Source: Saccharibacillus deserti (lineage in GTDB: Bacteria > Bacillota > Bacilli > Paenibacillales > Paenibacillaceae). Taken from it: DNA of 64,000 nucleotides. The notes beneath the pieces were generated by a model, which did no database searches, was not told the origin of the DNA, and saw only the letters and a program-made list of their open reading frames with translations. The stretch spans positions 620,001 to 684,000 of the forward strand of contig NZ_JABJVN010000002.1 of NCBI RefSeq assembly GCF_013618475.1. The letters run 5' to 3'. Positions 8,410 to 16,701 of this stretch are shown one piece after another. Both the position numbers and the translations under genes were made by a program. Each line of letters begins with the position of its first letter. Positions within the stretch are counted from its first letter, which is position 1.

Positions 8410-9246
8410 TCACAACGAGCGCTTCCGGAACGAGCCCATAACGCCGACCGTTTCCACAATATTGACGAAAGCCCGCGGATCCGCTTCTTTAATGACGCGT
8501 TTGAGTTCGGCCAATTCGTACATCGTCGTGACGGTCATCAGCATATCTTTTTTCGTGTGGGAAAAAGCGCCTTCGGCTTGAATCCTCGTTACGCCCCGCT
8601 CGATTTGAAGCAGACGCTCGAGCAGCGCCTCGGTATCGTCCGTAATAATGAACAGCGTGACTTTGATATGGCTGATATGGATCATGTCGACCACTTTGCC
8701 GGTAATATAGATGGAGACCATCGACAGAAGCGCCAGATTCCAGTCGTTTTGCAGATAGCCCATCGCCAAAATGACGAGAGCGTTCAGCGCGACCAGGATG
8801 TTGCCGACCGGGAAATCGCGGTAGCGTGTCACGATAGAGCCGAGAATATCGAATCCGCCGCTGGAACCGCCTACGCGAAACGAGATGCCCGCTCCGATCC
8901 CGACGAGCACGCCGCCGAATACGGAAGAAAGGATGGCATCGTTGGCCACCATTTTCTCGGGAATCACAGCGATCATGGCCGTGACGGCGGCAACGGATAC
9001 GATACTGAGCAGAATAAACCGCCGCCCCAGCAGGAACCAGCCGGCGATCAGCATCGGGATATTGTACACGAAGTACAAAACGCCGATACTCAGCGGTGTA
9101 AAGTAGCCCGTAAGCATCGACAAACCGGAGACGCCGCCGCTGAGCAGCTGATGGGGAATCAGGAACAGGTTGAAGCCGGCCGCGATCAGCAGGGCACCGA
9201 TCGCGATCGTAAATAAATGGCCGATACGAATAAACAAAACCACCAC
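8410..9246 (-). CDS. YitT family membrane protein (DUF161-DUF2179)
   Basis: The 278-residue protein has five to six N-terminal helices with the family blocks GGVSGLS and GGSSGGFDILG. It ends in a cytosolic DUF2179 ligand-binding-like domain from about residue 215 (HTKKDMLMTVTTMYELAELKR). YitT paralogues are common in Bacillales; their transport role is unproven. The printed start is GTG very close to AGGAG. A TTG two codons later has better spacing and may be the real start. No clear terminator follows; the inverted repeat at 8.3 kb lies just downstream. Confidence 0.88.
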   Translation of the reverse strand: MVVLFIRIGHLFTIAIGALLIAAGFNLFLIPHQLLSGGVSGLSMLTGYFTPLSIGVLYFVYNIPMLIAGWFLLGRRFILLSIVSVAAVTAMIAVIPEKMVANDAILSSVFGGVLVGIGAGISFRVGGSSGGFDILGSIVTRYRDFPVGNILVALNALVILAMGYLQNDWNLALLSMVSIYITGKVVDMIHISHIKVTLFIITDDTEALLERLLQIERGVTRIQAEGAFSHTKKDMLMTVTTMYELAELKRVIKEADPRAFVNIVETVGVMGSFRKRSL

Positions 9247-9323
9247 TCCTGAAAAACAAAATGAAAAAACCTATTATAAATGAAAAACGTGAAAAAATGT
9301 GACAAACCCTTGAAAGGTTTACT

Positions 9324-9352
9324 GGCTTTTTGATAGTCGCTTATGGTATAAT
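9324..9352 (+). promoter_or_regulatory. Extended -10 promoter of cshA
   Basis: TGG TATAAT (9344-9352) is a strong extended -10. A -35 match is weak. The transcript would start about 290 bases before the cshA start codon. Confidence 0.6.
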
Positions 9353-9359
9353 GATTTAG

Positions 9360-9649
9360 ATGTTCTTGAGTAGATCTTTCTCGTCTCCGTAATAACCGTC
9401 ACCGGCTGAGCGGAAGAAGCGCGAGTAAAAGGTTAAACGGTATATAATAAAGCTTCGGCTTTTTGGCTTCGGCTTTGAAGAAGCTCCTCCCTTGGCCAAG
9501 TGTTGTGGTACAGAGAACTTGGCGTTAACAGCATATGAGGAACCCTTCGGTTATCGATCGGTTGCGGCTACTTAAGAATACAGAATCCAGAAGCGGCTTG
9601 TCCACAGATAAAGTGGCAGCCCGCCCCTAATAAAAGGAGCATGAATCTA
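9360..9649 (+). promoter_or_regulatory. Long structured 5' leader of cshA
   Basis: About 290 transcribed bases precede the helicase start. They contain a second TATAAT (9443-9448), a GCTTC/GAAGC-rich segment at 9451-9486 and a CCAAGT/ACTTGG hairpin at 9496-9522. No open frame with a ribosome site is visible. Long leaders are a known feature of cold-shock helicase genes in other bacteria and mediate temperature or autoregulatory control. Here that is an inference. Confidence 0.5.
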
Positions 9650-11224
9650 TTGGCAAATTTTGCAGACTTCGATTTGGAACCAAAGGTATTACAGGCAATT
9701 ACGGAAATGGGCTTTGAAGAGGCGACACCGATTCAGTCGCAGGCGATTCCGATCGCTCTGAGCGGAAGCGACATGATCGGTCAAGCACAGACCGGTACAG
9801 GTAAAACAGCGGCATTCGGTATTCCGATGATCAGCAAGATCGCCCGCGAAGAAGAGAAAATTTCGGCTCTGATCATGGCCCCGACTCGCGAACTGGCGAT
9901 TCAGGTTGCCGACGAAATCGAGAAGCTTGCACGTTTCAAGGGACTTCGTTCCCTGGCAATCTACGGCGGACAAGATATCGTTCGTCAGATCCGTGCACTC
10001 AAAAGAAAACCGCAGATCATTATCGGTACGCCGGGCCGTCTGCTTGACCACATCAACCGCAAAACGATCAAGCTCGACGACGTTCACACGGTCGTATTGG
10101 ACGAAGCGGACGAAATGCTCGACATGGGCTTCATGGAAGACATCCAGTCGATCCTGAAGCTGGTTCCGGAAGAGCGTCAAACGCTGCTGTTCTCGGCTAC
10201 AATGCCGGCTAACATCAAGCGTCTGGCCGAACAGTTCCTGAGAAACCCGCAGCATGTATCGGTCATTCCGAAGCAAATCAGCGCACCGCTGATCGAGCAG
10301 GCTTACATCGAAGTGCCGGAACGTCAAAAGTTCGAAGCATTGACTCGCCTGATCGACATGGAATCGCCTGAGCTGGCGATCCTGTTCGGACGCACCAAGC
10401 GCCGGGTCGACGAGCTGGCGGAAGCGCTGCAAAAACGCGGCTATTCGGCTGACGGTCTCCACGGTGACTTGTCGCAGAACCAACGCGACGCGGTTATGCG
10501 CAAATTCCGTGACGGCAGCATCGAAGTTCTGGTAGCTACCGACGTTGCGGCACGCGGTCTCGACGTATCTGGCGTGACGCACGTAATCAACTTCGACCTT
10601 CCGCAGGATCCGGAAAGCTACGTTCACCGGATCGGCCGTACGGGCCGTGCAGGTAAAGAAGGCAAAGCATGGTCGTTCGTAACGCCTCGCGAGCTGGATC
10701 ACCTGAACTTCATCGAACGCGTAACCCGCCACAAAATCGCACGCAAACCGCTCCCTACCATGAGCGAAGCGATCGAAGGCAAACAACGCATCCTGGCCGA
10801 GCGTCTGCTCGAAGTGGTACAGGACGGCGAACTGAACGAATACAAAGCGATCGCGATCCAAATGCTGGAACAGTACGATTCCGTTAACCTGCTGTCGGCA
10901 GCGATGAAGCTGATGACCGGGGAGAAGAAAGATTCGAAGATCGAATTGACTCCGGAAGATCCGGTTCGCGCAAAACGTCGCAAGCCTTCGGGCAGCTACG
11001 GCGGCGCTCGCAGCGGCGGCGGCGGTTACAAAGGCAGCGGCGGCTACAAAGGCGGAAGCAGCAGCGGCGGCCGTACAGGCGGATACCAAGGACGCAGCAG
11101 CAGCGGCGGCGGTGGTTACAAAGGTTCGAAAGAAGGCGGCGGCTATCAAGGACGCAGCACCAGCAAACCTTCGTACCAAGGCCAAAGCGACCGCCCAAGC
11201 CCGAAACGCGACAGCTTCGAGTAA
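9650..11224 (+). CDS. cshA: DEAD-box ATP-dependent RNA helicase, CshA type
   Basis: The 524-residue helicase carries all core motifs in order: Q motif ([11 protein letters not shown]), [26 protein letters not shown], and [11 protein letters not shown] CshA C-terminal domain follows, then a tail of about 75 residues rich in Gly, Ser, Tyr and Arg, expected to be disordered and RNA-binding. CshA unwinds RNA in ribosome assembly and degradosome-linked decay and is induced by cold. I chose the TTG at nine residues inside the nearest ATG: AAAAGGAG sits ten bases before it but only about two bases before the ATG, and homologues begin MANF. A strong terminator follows. Confidence 0.93.
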   Translation: MANFADFDLEPKVLQAITEMGFEEATPIQSQAIPIALSGSDMIGQAQTGTGKTAAFGIPMISKIAREEEKISALIMAPTRELAIQVADEIEKLARFKGLRSLAIYGGQDIVRQIRALKRKPQIIIGTPGRLLDHINRKTIKLDDVHTVVLDEADEMLDMGFMEDIQSILKLVPEERQTLLFSATMPANIKRLAEQFLRNPQHVSVIPKQISAPLIEQAYIEVPERQKFEALTRLIDMESPELAILFGRTKRRVDELAEALQKRGYSADGLHGDLSQNQRDAVMRKFRDGSIEVLVATDVAARGLDVSGVTHVINFDLPQDPESYVHRIGRTGRAGKEGKAWSFVTPRELDHLNFIERVTRHKIARKPLPTMSEAIEGKQRILAERLLEVVQDGELNEYKAIAIQMLEQYDSVNLLSAAMKLMTGEKKDSKIELTPEDPVRAKRRKPSGSYGGARSGGGGYKGSGGYKGGSSSGGRTGGYQGRSSSGGGGYKGSKEGGGYQGRSTSKPSYQGQSDRPSPKRDSFE

Positions 11225-11252
11225 GGAAAGTCCGCATTAAACGAATATTCAA

Positions 11253-11289
11253 GAAGGCGGCGCATCCATGCGCCGCCTTCTTTTTTTTG
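11253..11289 (+). terminator. Terminator of cshA
   Basis: AAGGCGGCGCAT and ATGCGCCGCCTT form a near-perfect stem with a two-base loop, then CTTTTTTTT. Confidence 0.95.
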
Positions 11290-11448
11290 CGCGGACGGCG
11301 GCGAAACGTCGGATAAACGTTTCGAATGCCTTTTCGCAAAGGGTGGTTTTTGCAAGGCGGAATCGGTATAATTGAACTATCAGTCGACATACGGCGTGCC
11401 GAGGTACGGCCGAATGGGATTATGCGATTTTTCGAGGAGGAATACCTG

Positions 11449-12246
11449 TTGGAATTTAGGGGGCTTACGGGGGGGATTTACCGCCTGACCGAGTGGATTA
11501 TGCGCATCTCGGGAACGAACTTGCTCTGGGTGCTGTGTTCGGCGCCGTTTTTGTTTATCTTGTATATGCGTTTGGCGATCGATCCGCAGTACGTTAATGA
11601 AGCGCTGACCTTGAACTGGGCGTTGGGAATTCTGGCACCGGTTACATTGTTCCCGGCCACCTCGGCCATGTTTACGGTCGCCCGCAAATGGGTGATGGGA
11701 GAACCGGACGTCAAAATCGCCCGTACTTTCTTCCGGGGATACAAAGAGAATTACAAACAAAGTCTGGTCGGCGGCATTTTCTACACGATCTTGTTCGTCG
11801 TCATGTACGTGGATATCACCGTCTATATGGTGCAGTTCCGCAATCTGCAGCTGTTCGGCATTCTGATGCTGATTCTGATGATTCTGCTGTTCGTTTCGCT
11901 GTTCAACTTCTTCTCGATGGTGACCCATTACCATATGAAGATCGGCGGCATTCTCAAAAATGCGATTCTGCTGACGCTGCTGCGTCCGTTCCGCGTCTTC
12001 TCGACGTTGATCGGAGCGATCGCGATCGTGTACATCTGCTGGCAGATGCCGGTCCTGTATGTAATCGCCGCAGGAAGCGTGATGGCCTGGTTCGCTTTCT
12101 TCAACTTCTATGCGACCTTCCTAAAAATGCAGGAGCAGGCCAAGAAGCGCGAAGAAGCCCAGAATGCGGACGGAGAAACGGAACTGATCGAGCTTGGCAA
12201 AGAGAAAAAAGAAAAGGGATCTTTTTTGAATAAAAAGAATCGGTAG
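11449..12246 (+). CDS. DUF624 (YesL-like) membrane protein
   Basis: The 265-residue protein has five or six membrane helices. It carries the DUF624 opening GGIYRLTEWIMRISGTNLLWVL and a Lys/Glu-rich cytosolic tail. DUF624 proteins often sit in Bacillales carbohydrate-uptake operons, but no sugar genes are near this copy. The TTG start has CGAGGAGG eight bases upstream. An ATG nine codons earlier overlaps that ribosome site and has none of its own. The role is unknown. Confidence 0.85.
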   Translation: MEFRGLTGGIYRLTEWIMRISGTNLLWVLCSAPFLFILYMRLAIDPQYVNEALTLNWALGILAPVTLFPATSAMFTVARKWVMGEPDVKIARTFFRGYKENYKQSLVGGIFYTILFVVMYVDITVYMVQFRNLQLFGILMLILMILLFVSLFNFFSMVTHYHMKIGGILKNAILLTLLRPFRVFSTLIGAIAIVYICWQMPVLYVIAAGSVMAWFAFFNFYATFLKMQEQAKKREEAQNADGETELIELGKEKKEKGSFLNKKNR

Positions 12247-12248
12247 AG

Positions 12249-12277
12249 TTTACAAGTGTGGTCGTAAGCGCTATAAT
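12249..12277 (+). promoter_or_regulatory. Sigma-A promoter of the 6S RNA gene
   Basis: TTTACA and TATAAT are 17 bases apart, predicting initiation at the A near 12284. Confidence 0.8.
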
Positions 12278-12283
12278 AACTCT

Positions 12284-12476
12284 ACATCCTGCGATGCCCG
12301 TTTCGGTTTTTCGTTGTTTTGAACCAATGAATAAGTCTCGGGAGACCTATATCGAACGCCGCAATGAAACGCCCTGTCTATATGACATGGGGACTTCAAA
12401 GCCCGTTTTGCGGTCACCCACCTGCGATAGCAGGTTCGAGGCAATGTGATCGGACGGCAGAGCGGGATCCCTTTTT
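12284..12476 (+). ncRNA. ssrS: 6S RNA
   Basis: The predicted transcript is about 190 nt, the usual 6S length. It begins right after a strong promoter and folds as 6S RNA should. The closing stem pairs ATCCTGC with GCGGGAT and continues with TGCCCGT against ACGGCA. A large internal region follows. A small hairpin, ACCTGC-GATA-GCAGGT, lies on its 3' side, and there is a terminal arm containing CCTGTC/GACATGG. The 3' end is CCCTTTTT. 6S RNA mimics an open promoter and binds the sigma-A RNA polymerase holoenzyme, lowering transcription in stationary phase. The call rests on length, fold, promoter and remembered Bacillales sequence blocks; no covariance search was run. Confidence 0.78.
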
Positions 12477-12538
12477 GCATGATAATGGAAGTCGGCCGGA
12501 TAGCAGGCTTGGGCTTCTTGGAACCCGATAGGGATATG

Positions 12539-12580
12539 ACGTCCCCATACCGGAAAACTTCCGGGTATGGGGACGTTTTT
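12539..12580 (+). terminator. Strong terminator between 6S RNA and the next gene
   Basis: ACGTCCCCATACC pairs with GGTATGGGGACGT, the loop contains GGAAAACTTCC, and T5 follows. It probably backs up 6S termination and insulates the following gene. Confidence 0.93.
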
Positions 12581-12660
12581 GTTCTGTTTTTCTTTTGTTC
12601 TGAATCGAACAATGCTACACTAGAAGTAGAAAGATGGGCAACGTTAAAGGAGGAAAGATC

Positions 12661-13053
12661 TTGTCGTTTAAACGTACATTGGTCGGGATTATTCGCAGTC
12701 AGGAAGGTACGAGCGACCGCGCGACCGATCCTAACATGAAAACGAGATATTACAGCCTTTCCAGAGATAAAGCGTGGGAAGAGGTCAGTTCGACGCTCAA
12801 GAAAATTCCTGGCTACAAGGTACTGCACGAAGTGGCGGGCGTAGGGGAAATTACCCTGGAGAAGCGCACGAAGTTCGGGCGGACGATGGATATTACCGTT
12901 TCCGTTCTTGCGGTGAGTCCGGTCAAGAGCGCAGTCGATATTTATTCGGCATCCCGCGGATCGCTGGGCGATCTCGGCGCCAACTATCGGACCATTATAA
13001 GCCTATTCGCCATTCTCGACAAAAAATTGGCCGCTTACAAAACAACAAGCTGA
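12661..13053 (+). CDS. Small cytosolic protein resembling DUF1499
   Basis: This is a 130-residue soluble protein with no signal peptide or membrane segment. Blocks such as TRYYSLSRDKAWEEV, GYKVLHEV and VDIYSASRGSLGDLGANYRTI recall DUF1499-type proteins of Bacillales, whose function is unknown. The TTG start has AAAGGAGGAAAG upstream; an ATG nine codons earlier lies before the ribosome site. A TACACT -10 with a TGC extension (about 12610) supplies its own promoter. It follows the 6S RNA terminator and ends in a terminator, so it is monocistronic. Confidence 0.7.
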   Translation: MSFKRTLVGIIRSQEGTSDRATDPNMKTRYYSLSRDKAWEEVSSTLKKIPGYKVLHEVAGVGEITLEKRTKFGRTMDITVSVLAVSPVKSAVDIYSASRGSLGDLGANYRTIISLFAILDKKLAAYKTTS

Positions 13054-13077
13054 AGCCGGTTTTCGGCTTTATGTAAG

Positions 13078-13118
13078 CGCACCCGCTACGCGGAACTCCG
13101 CGTGCGGGTGCGTTTTTT
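13078..13118 (+). terminator. Terminator after the DUF1499-like gene
   Basis: CGCACCCGC and GCGGGTGCG flank an inner ACGCGGA/TCCGCGT stem, followed by T6. Confidence 0.9.
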
Positions 13119-13142
13119 CGTGTAGGTGTTAAAAGATTGCCG

Positions 13143-13661
13143 TTACAGCAGCGCTTTGACCGCCGCAATCGCCTGCTCGTAATTCGGAGGGCTGCTCATT
13201 TCGCCGAGATATTCCACATAAGCGATACGGTCGTTCTCGTCGAGAACGAAGATCGCGCGCATATCCAGCTGAAGTTCTTCGATCAGGACGCCGTAGGCTT
13301 CGCCGAACGAACGGGTCTTGTAGTCGGACAGTGTCACGACCTGATCAACGCCGGCGGCGCCGCACCAGCGGGCTTGAGCGAAAGGCAGATCGACGCTGAC
13401 GGTCAAAATGACGACATGTTCGCCCAGGTCGGCCGCTTCCGTGTTGAAACGACGCGTTTGCGCATCGCAGGTTCCCGTATCGAGCGAAGGAACGACGCTG
13501 ATCAGTTTGACTTTGCCGGAAAAGTCTTGCAGAGAAGCTTCTTCCAGCAGGTTACGGTTGAGTTTGAAGTCCGGAGCCGTGTCGCCCACCTTCAGTTCGG
13601 GACCGATCAGGGTAATCGGGTTTCCTTTGAACGTGGCTACGCCGGTTCTTTGTTGTGCCAT
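13143..13661 (-). CDS. tpx: Thiol peroxidase (Tpx), atypical 2-Cys peroxiredoxin
   Basis: The 172-residue peroxiredoxin reduces hydrogen peroxide and organic peroxides using thioredoxin. The peroxidatic cysteine is C65 in [12 protein letters not shown], and the resolving cysteine is C100 in ARWCGA, the Tpx arrangement. The start block VTFKGNP-like ([11 protein letters not shown]) is also typical. The ATG has GAGGAGG nine bases upstream. It is a single gene, divergent from the rhomboid gene. The identification is firm. Confidence 0.97.
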   Translation of the reverse strand: MAQQRTGVATFKGNPITLIGPELKVGDTAPDFKLNRNLLEEASLQDFSGKVKLISVVPSLDTGTCDAQTRRFNTEAADLGEHVVILTVSVDLPFAQARWCGAAGVDQVVTLSDYKTRSFGEAYGVLIEELQLDMRAIFVLDENDRIAYVEYLGEMSSPPNYEQAIAAVKALL

Positions 13662-13782
13662 GGTAAATAACCTCCTCGAATTCTCGTACAGCAGCGGGAA
13701 TTTGGATTTTCCCGTCCCGTTTCATTATAATATTGGGTAGAGATCGTTTGCAAAAAAGAGCATAGCGGAAAAGAGGATAATC

Positions 13783-14433
13783 ATGATTTTTGTACGCTAC
13801 GAAAAATGGAACCAGTATCTGAAGTTTTATCCGATTACGGCGCTGATGGTCTTGATCAACGTCGTGATGTTTATTGTTCTTGCGGTGAACGGGGCTTACA
13901 GCCGAGACGCTTCCGGATCCATTCTGCTTCAGTACGGCGCGCTCTCGAACGTAGTCGGCGTTCCGGGAATAGCCGATGTCGATGCACCCTGGCGGTATCT
14001 GTCTTCGGTCTTTCTGCATGGCGGCTTCGAGCATTTGTTGTTTAACTGTTTTGCCATTCTCGTCTTCCTTCCGCCGCTCGAGCGTCTGCTTGGCCATGTC
14101 CGCTATGCTTTTTTGTATCTGGCCAGCGGGATCATTGCCAACCTGATCAGCATCGGGGCGTATAACCGTGCCGGCGAATACTTCATTTCCGTCGGCGCTT
14201 CCGGCGCGATCTACGGCGGATACGGAGCTTTCCTGTACATGGCGCTGTTCCAGCGTCAGAAAATGGACAAAAATTCCCGTCAGACCGTATACATTCTGCT
14301 GTTTATGGGGCTGCTGCTCAGCTTTGCTACGCCGAACGTGAACATTTGGGCGCATTTCGGCGGTGCGATTGCCGGATTCTTCCTCTATGGACTGCTGGTA
14401 AGACTTCCGCTTGGCAAAAAAATCGGAGAGTAA
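13783..14433 (+). CDS. Rhomboid family intramembrane serine protease
   Basis: The 216-residue protein has six predicted helices. It carries the rhomboid catalytic dyad: S140 in GASGAIYG and H191 in AHFGG. The helix-2 HGGFEHLLFNCF block supplies the accessory His and Asn residues. The protease cleaves transmembrane substrates within the membrane; the substrates here are unknown. Unlike B. subtilis GluP there is no TPR extension. The ATG follows AGAGGATAATC. It ends at a bidirectional terminator shared with the serine hydrolase. Confidence 0.93.
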   Translation: MIFVRYEKWNQYLKFYPITALMVLINVVMFIVLAVNGAYSRDASGSILLQYGALSNVVGVPGIADVDAPWRYLSSVFLHGGFEHLLFNCFAILVFLPPLERLLGHVRYAFLYLASGIIANLISIGAYNRAGEYFISVGASGAIYGGYGAFLYMALFQRQKMDKNSRQTVYILLFMGLLLSFATPNVNIWAHFGGAIAGFFLYGLLVRLPLGKKIGE

Positions 14434-14494
14434 TCGGCGGTATACAGATTCTTTGCAGAGGTGAAGAATACAATACAGTCGATGCTCCGTATCA

Positions 14495-14530
14495 AAAAGC
14501 CGCTTCCCGGTTGGGAGAGCGGCTTTTTTT
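14495..14530. terminator. Bidirectional terminator, rhomboid / serine hydrolase
   Basis: AAAAAGCCGCTTCCC and GGGAGAGCGGCTTTTTTT form the stem, with A- and T-runs on both sides. Confidence 0.92.
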
Positions 14531-14545
14531 GGCACAGAAGAAAAG

Positions 14546-16474
14546 TCAGCGATAGAACTGCCATACAAGCAGGAGCAGGAGCAGAATCAGCCAAAGCGAA
14601 ACGGAAAGCAGCAGATTGATTTTGGAGCGTAAGGGAAGGGCCGGGCGGCGTTTGAGTTCAAAAGCGATCAACAGCAGAGCGATCAATCCGGCAGCGGCCA
14701 GTACGCTGTTCAGGATAAGCTGCGGCTGAACATCGCTGTACGGGCGTTCGTTCTGGGACAGCATCCGGTAAGCCAGCAGCAGATTGTTGACGGCCAGCAG
14801 CAGTCCGCTCCATTGAAGCGCCAGCGTCTTTCTGCGAAGACCCGGCGTACCGTTGCGGGAACGGCGTCTGAACCGGGCAGCCAGAAACGAAACGGGCGGT
14901 ACGATCAGGAAGAAGAGCAGGGCGATTCCGGCCGCGGCCGCTTGGGCCGTCAACAGCGGCATGGAATGAAGCCCGGACAGAGGCAGGTAATCGGTTGTAT
15001 AGACCGAAATTCGCTGGATGCGGTCGTTTTCCATATCGATATGCAGGAACGGCCAGGCGCCCAGCTCCGCATCCCCGCTGATTCGCTCGTACAAGTACGG
15101 CCGGATCTGCCGGTATTCGCCTTCGAAGCCCGCCAACTTGACGCTCAGGCGGTTGGGCGCTTCGGAGGAGAGATGCAGCATGGACAGATAAGGATAGACG
15201 CCCATGAATCCCTGCCCGGCTCGACGGGCCGCGATGAAACCTTCGGAGATCCGGGAAGAGTCGGGTAGAATCGAGTCGGAAGCCGGAATCTGAGGGCTGC
15301 CGAGCAGCGCTTGGGCAAGCCCGTGCACCAAGTGGGCTTCACCGGACTGATTCGTCAGGATAACAACGGCAAAATGCTGATCGGGTACCAACTGCAGCGT
15401 ACTGGAGAAAGCCATCGTATTTCCTCCATGCCCCAGCGTTCGGGAAGCGCCCGGATATTCCCAGAAGCCGTGGGCAATACCGGGCATATACCGATCCGAA
15501 GGACGAGAAGGACTCAGCAGGGTCGACAGAGTCTCGGGTTTGTCGAACAGCGGGGTCGCCTGACCGTCTTTCGGCATAAAGGCTGCGGCAAACCGGGCCA
15601 GGTCTTCCGCCGTTCCGTTCGCTCCTCCATTGGGATACATGGACATGTAATTCCAGGAGCCTTTGACAAAGTTCCCGGGATCGCCCGACAAGTACCCGAG
15701 CGCTTTACGCGCCTGCAGATCGGGACGGCTGCCCAGAACGGATGTGATCTCGGTCTGCTTCATATCCAGCCGCTTGAGAATATGTTCGTTCACATATTCG
15801 TTGTAGGGTTGACCGGATATCCGCTCCACGATATAGGCAGCCAGCGAATTGCCGTAATTCGAATACGCGACATTTTCGCCGGGGGGGTAGATTTGCTTCG
15901 GTTCGGCCAAGCGAAGGCCTTGTTCGAGCGTCTGGACCTGACCGGGCGAAGTATAGGCCATATCGAACATATACTCTTCGAAGCCTGCGGTATGATTCAT
16001 CAAATCCATAAAGGTAATCGCTTCGGGATAGGCCAGCCGCTTCAAGAATCCGTCCGGCAGGTAACTGCGGATATCGGCTTCCAGGTCCAGCTTGCCTTCT
16101 TCCGCCAGCTGCATCGCCGACGTCCATACAAACAGTTTGCTGATGGATCCCCATTCGAAAACGGTGCCGGGCTCGGCGGGAACCTGCTGGCCGATATCGG
16201 CGAGGCCATAGCCTTTGGACAGAATGATCTGTCCGTTCTTGACGACGGCGATCGAGGCGGCGGCTGTCGTCTTGTTGATATAAGGTTCGACAAAATGATC
16301 GACGTACGCCTCCAATTCATCGAGGCGGATTCCCGAAGGCATCGTTTCGGCTGCCGGGAGGCTGGCCCCTTCCGCTGAGGATGAATGGGGCATCAGAAAC
16401 GGCAGCAGAAGCAGCAGCGGCAGGGCAGAAACAAATCTCCGAATCGAACCCCCGGATTTAAGACGTGAGAACAT
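14546..16474 (-). CDS. Membrane-anchored serine hydrolase of the beta-lactamase/PBP4* family
   Basis: The 642-residue protein has a signal peptide (residues 12-36, cleavage near SSAEG). A class C beta-lactamase-like domain spans about 45-380, with S110-I-S-K113, Y204-S-N206 and an H-G-G element (LGHGGN) near residue 345. A beta-rich domain follows, then four C-terminal membrane helices. This architecture fits extracytoplasmic peptidases or esterases acting on cell-wall peptides rather than true beta-lactamases. The ATG has AAAAGGAG upstream; an earlier in-frame ATG lies on the ribosome site. Its promoter overlaps a TGGTTA-N6-TAACCA palindrome, implying a dedicated repressor. Confidence 0.88.
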   Translation of the reverse strand: MFSRLKSGGSIRRFVSALPLLLLLPFLMPHSSSAEGASLPAAETMPSGIRLDELEAYVDHFVEPYINKTTAAASIAVVKNGQIILSKGYGLADIGQQVPAEPGTVFEWGSISKLFVWTSAMQLAEEGKLDLEADIRSYLPDGFLKRLAYPEAITFMDLMNHTAGFEEYMFDMAYTSPGQVQTLEQGLRLAEPKQIYPPGENVAYSNYGNSLAAYIVERISGQPYNEYVNEHILKRLDMKQTEITSVLGSRPDLQARKALGYLSGDPGNFVKGSWNYMSMYPNGGANGTAEDLARFAAAFMPKDGQATPLFDKPETLSTLLSPSRPSDRYMPGIAHGFWEYPGASRTLGHGGNTMAFSSTLQLVPDQHFAVVILTNQSGEAHLVHGLAQALLGSPQIPASDSILPDSSRISEGFIAARRAGQGFMGVYPYLSMLHLSSEAPNRLSVKLAGFEGEYRQIRPYLYERISGDAELGAWPFLHIDMENDRIQRISVYTTDYLPLSGLHSMPLLTAQAAAAGIALLFFLIVPPVSFLAARFRRRSRNGTPGLRRKTLALQWSGLLLAVNNLLLAYRMLSQNERPYSDVQPQLILNSVLAAAGLIALLLIAFELKRRPALPLRSKINLLLSVSLWLILLLLLLVWQFYR

Positions 16475-16527
16475 GGACGGACTCCTTTTCAAGGCGGACC
16501 GAAATTCGGCGTCCGTCCCCTGGTTGG

Positions 16528-16547
16528 TTGGTTATGTAACTAACCAT
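16528..16547 (-). promoter_or_regulatory. Operator-like palindrome at the serine hydrolase promoter
   Basis: TGGTTA-GTTACA-TAACCA on the minus strand lies right at a TTGACA-17-TATGGT promoter. It resembles a TetR-family operator. No TetR gene is adjacent. Confidence 0.5.
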
Positions 16548-16592
16548 ATAGCCTTTACCGAATACTGTCAAGGATGTTTCTGCGGCGAATAC

Positions 16593-16635
16593 AAAAAAAG
16601 GCACGGCAGCCGGGGTTAAGGGCTGCTGTGCTTTT
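16593..16635 (-). terminator. Terminator of the diguanylate cyclase gene
   Basis: On the minus strand AAAGCACAGCAGCCC pairs with GGCTGCCGTGCC, followed by T7. Confidence 0.88.
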
Positions 16636-16701
16636 GGTCAAAGCCGGGAAACCTTAGAGAAAGGTCGGGGAATAGAGAATGAAATCGAACAGTTCGCTCC
16701 C

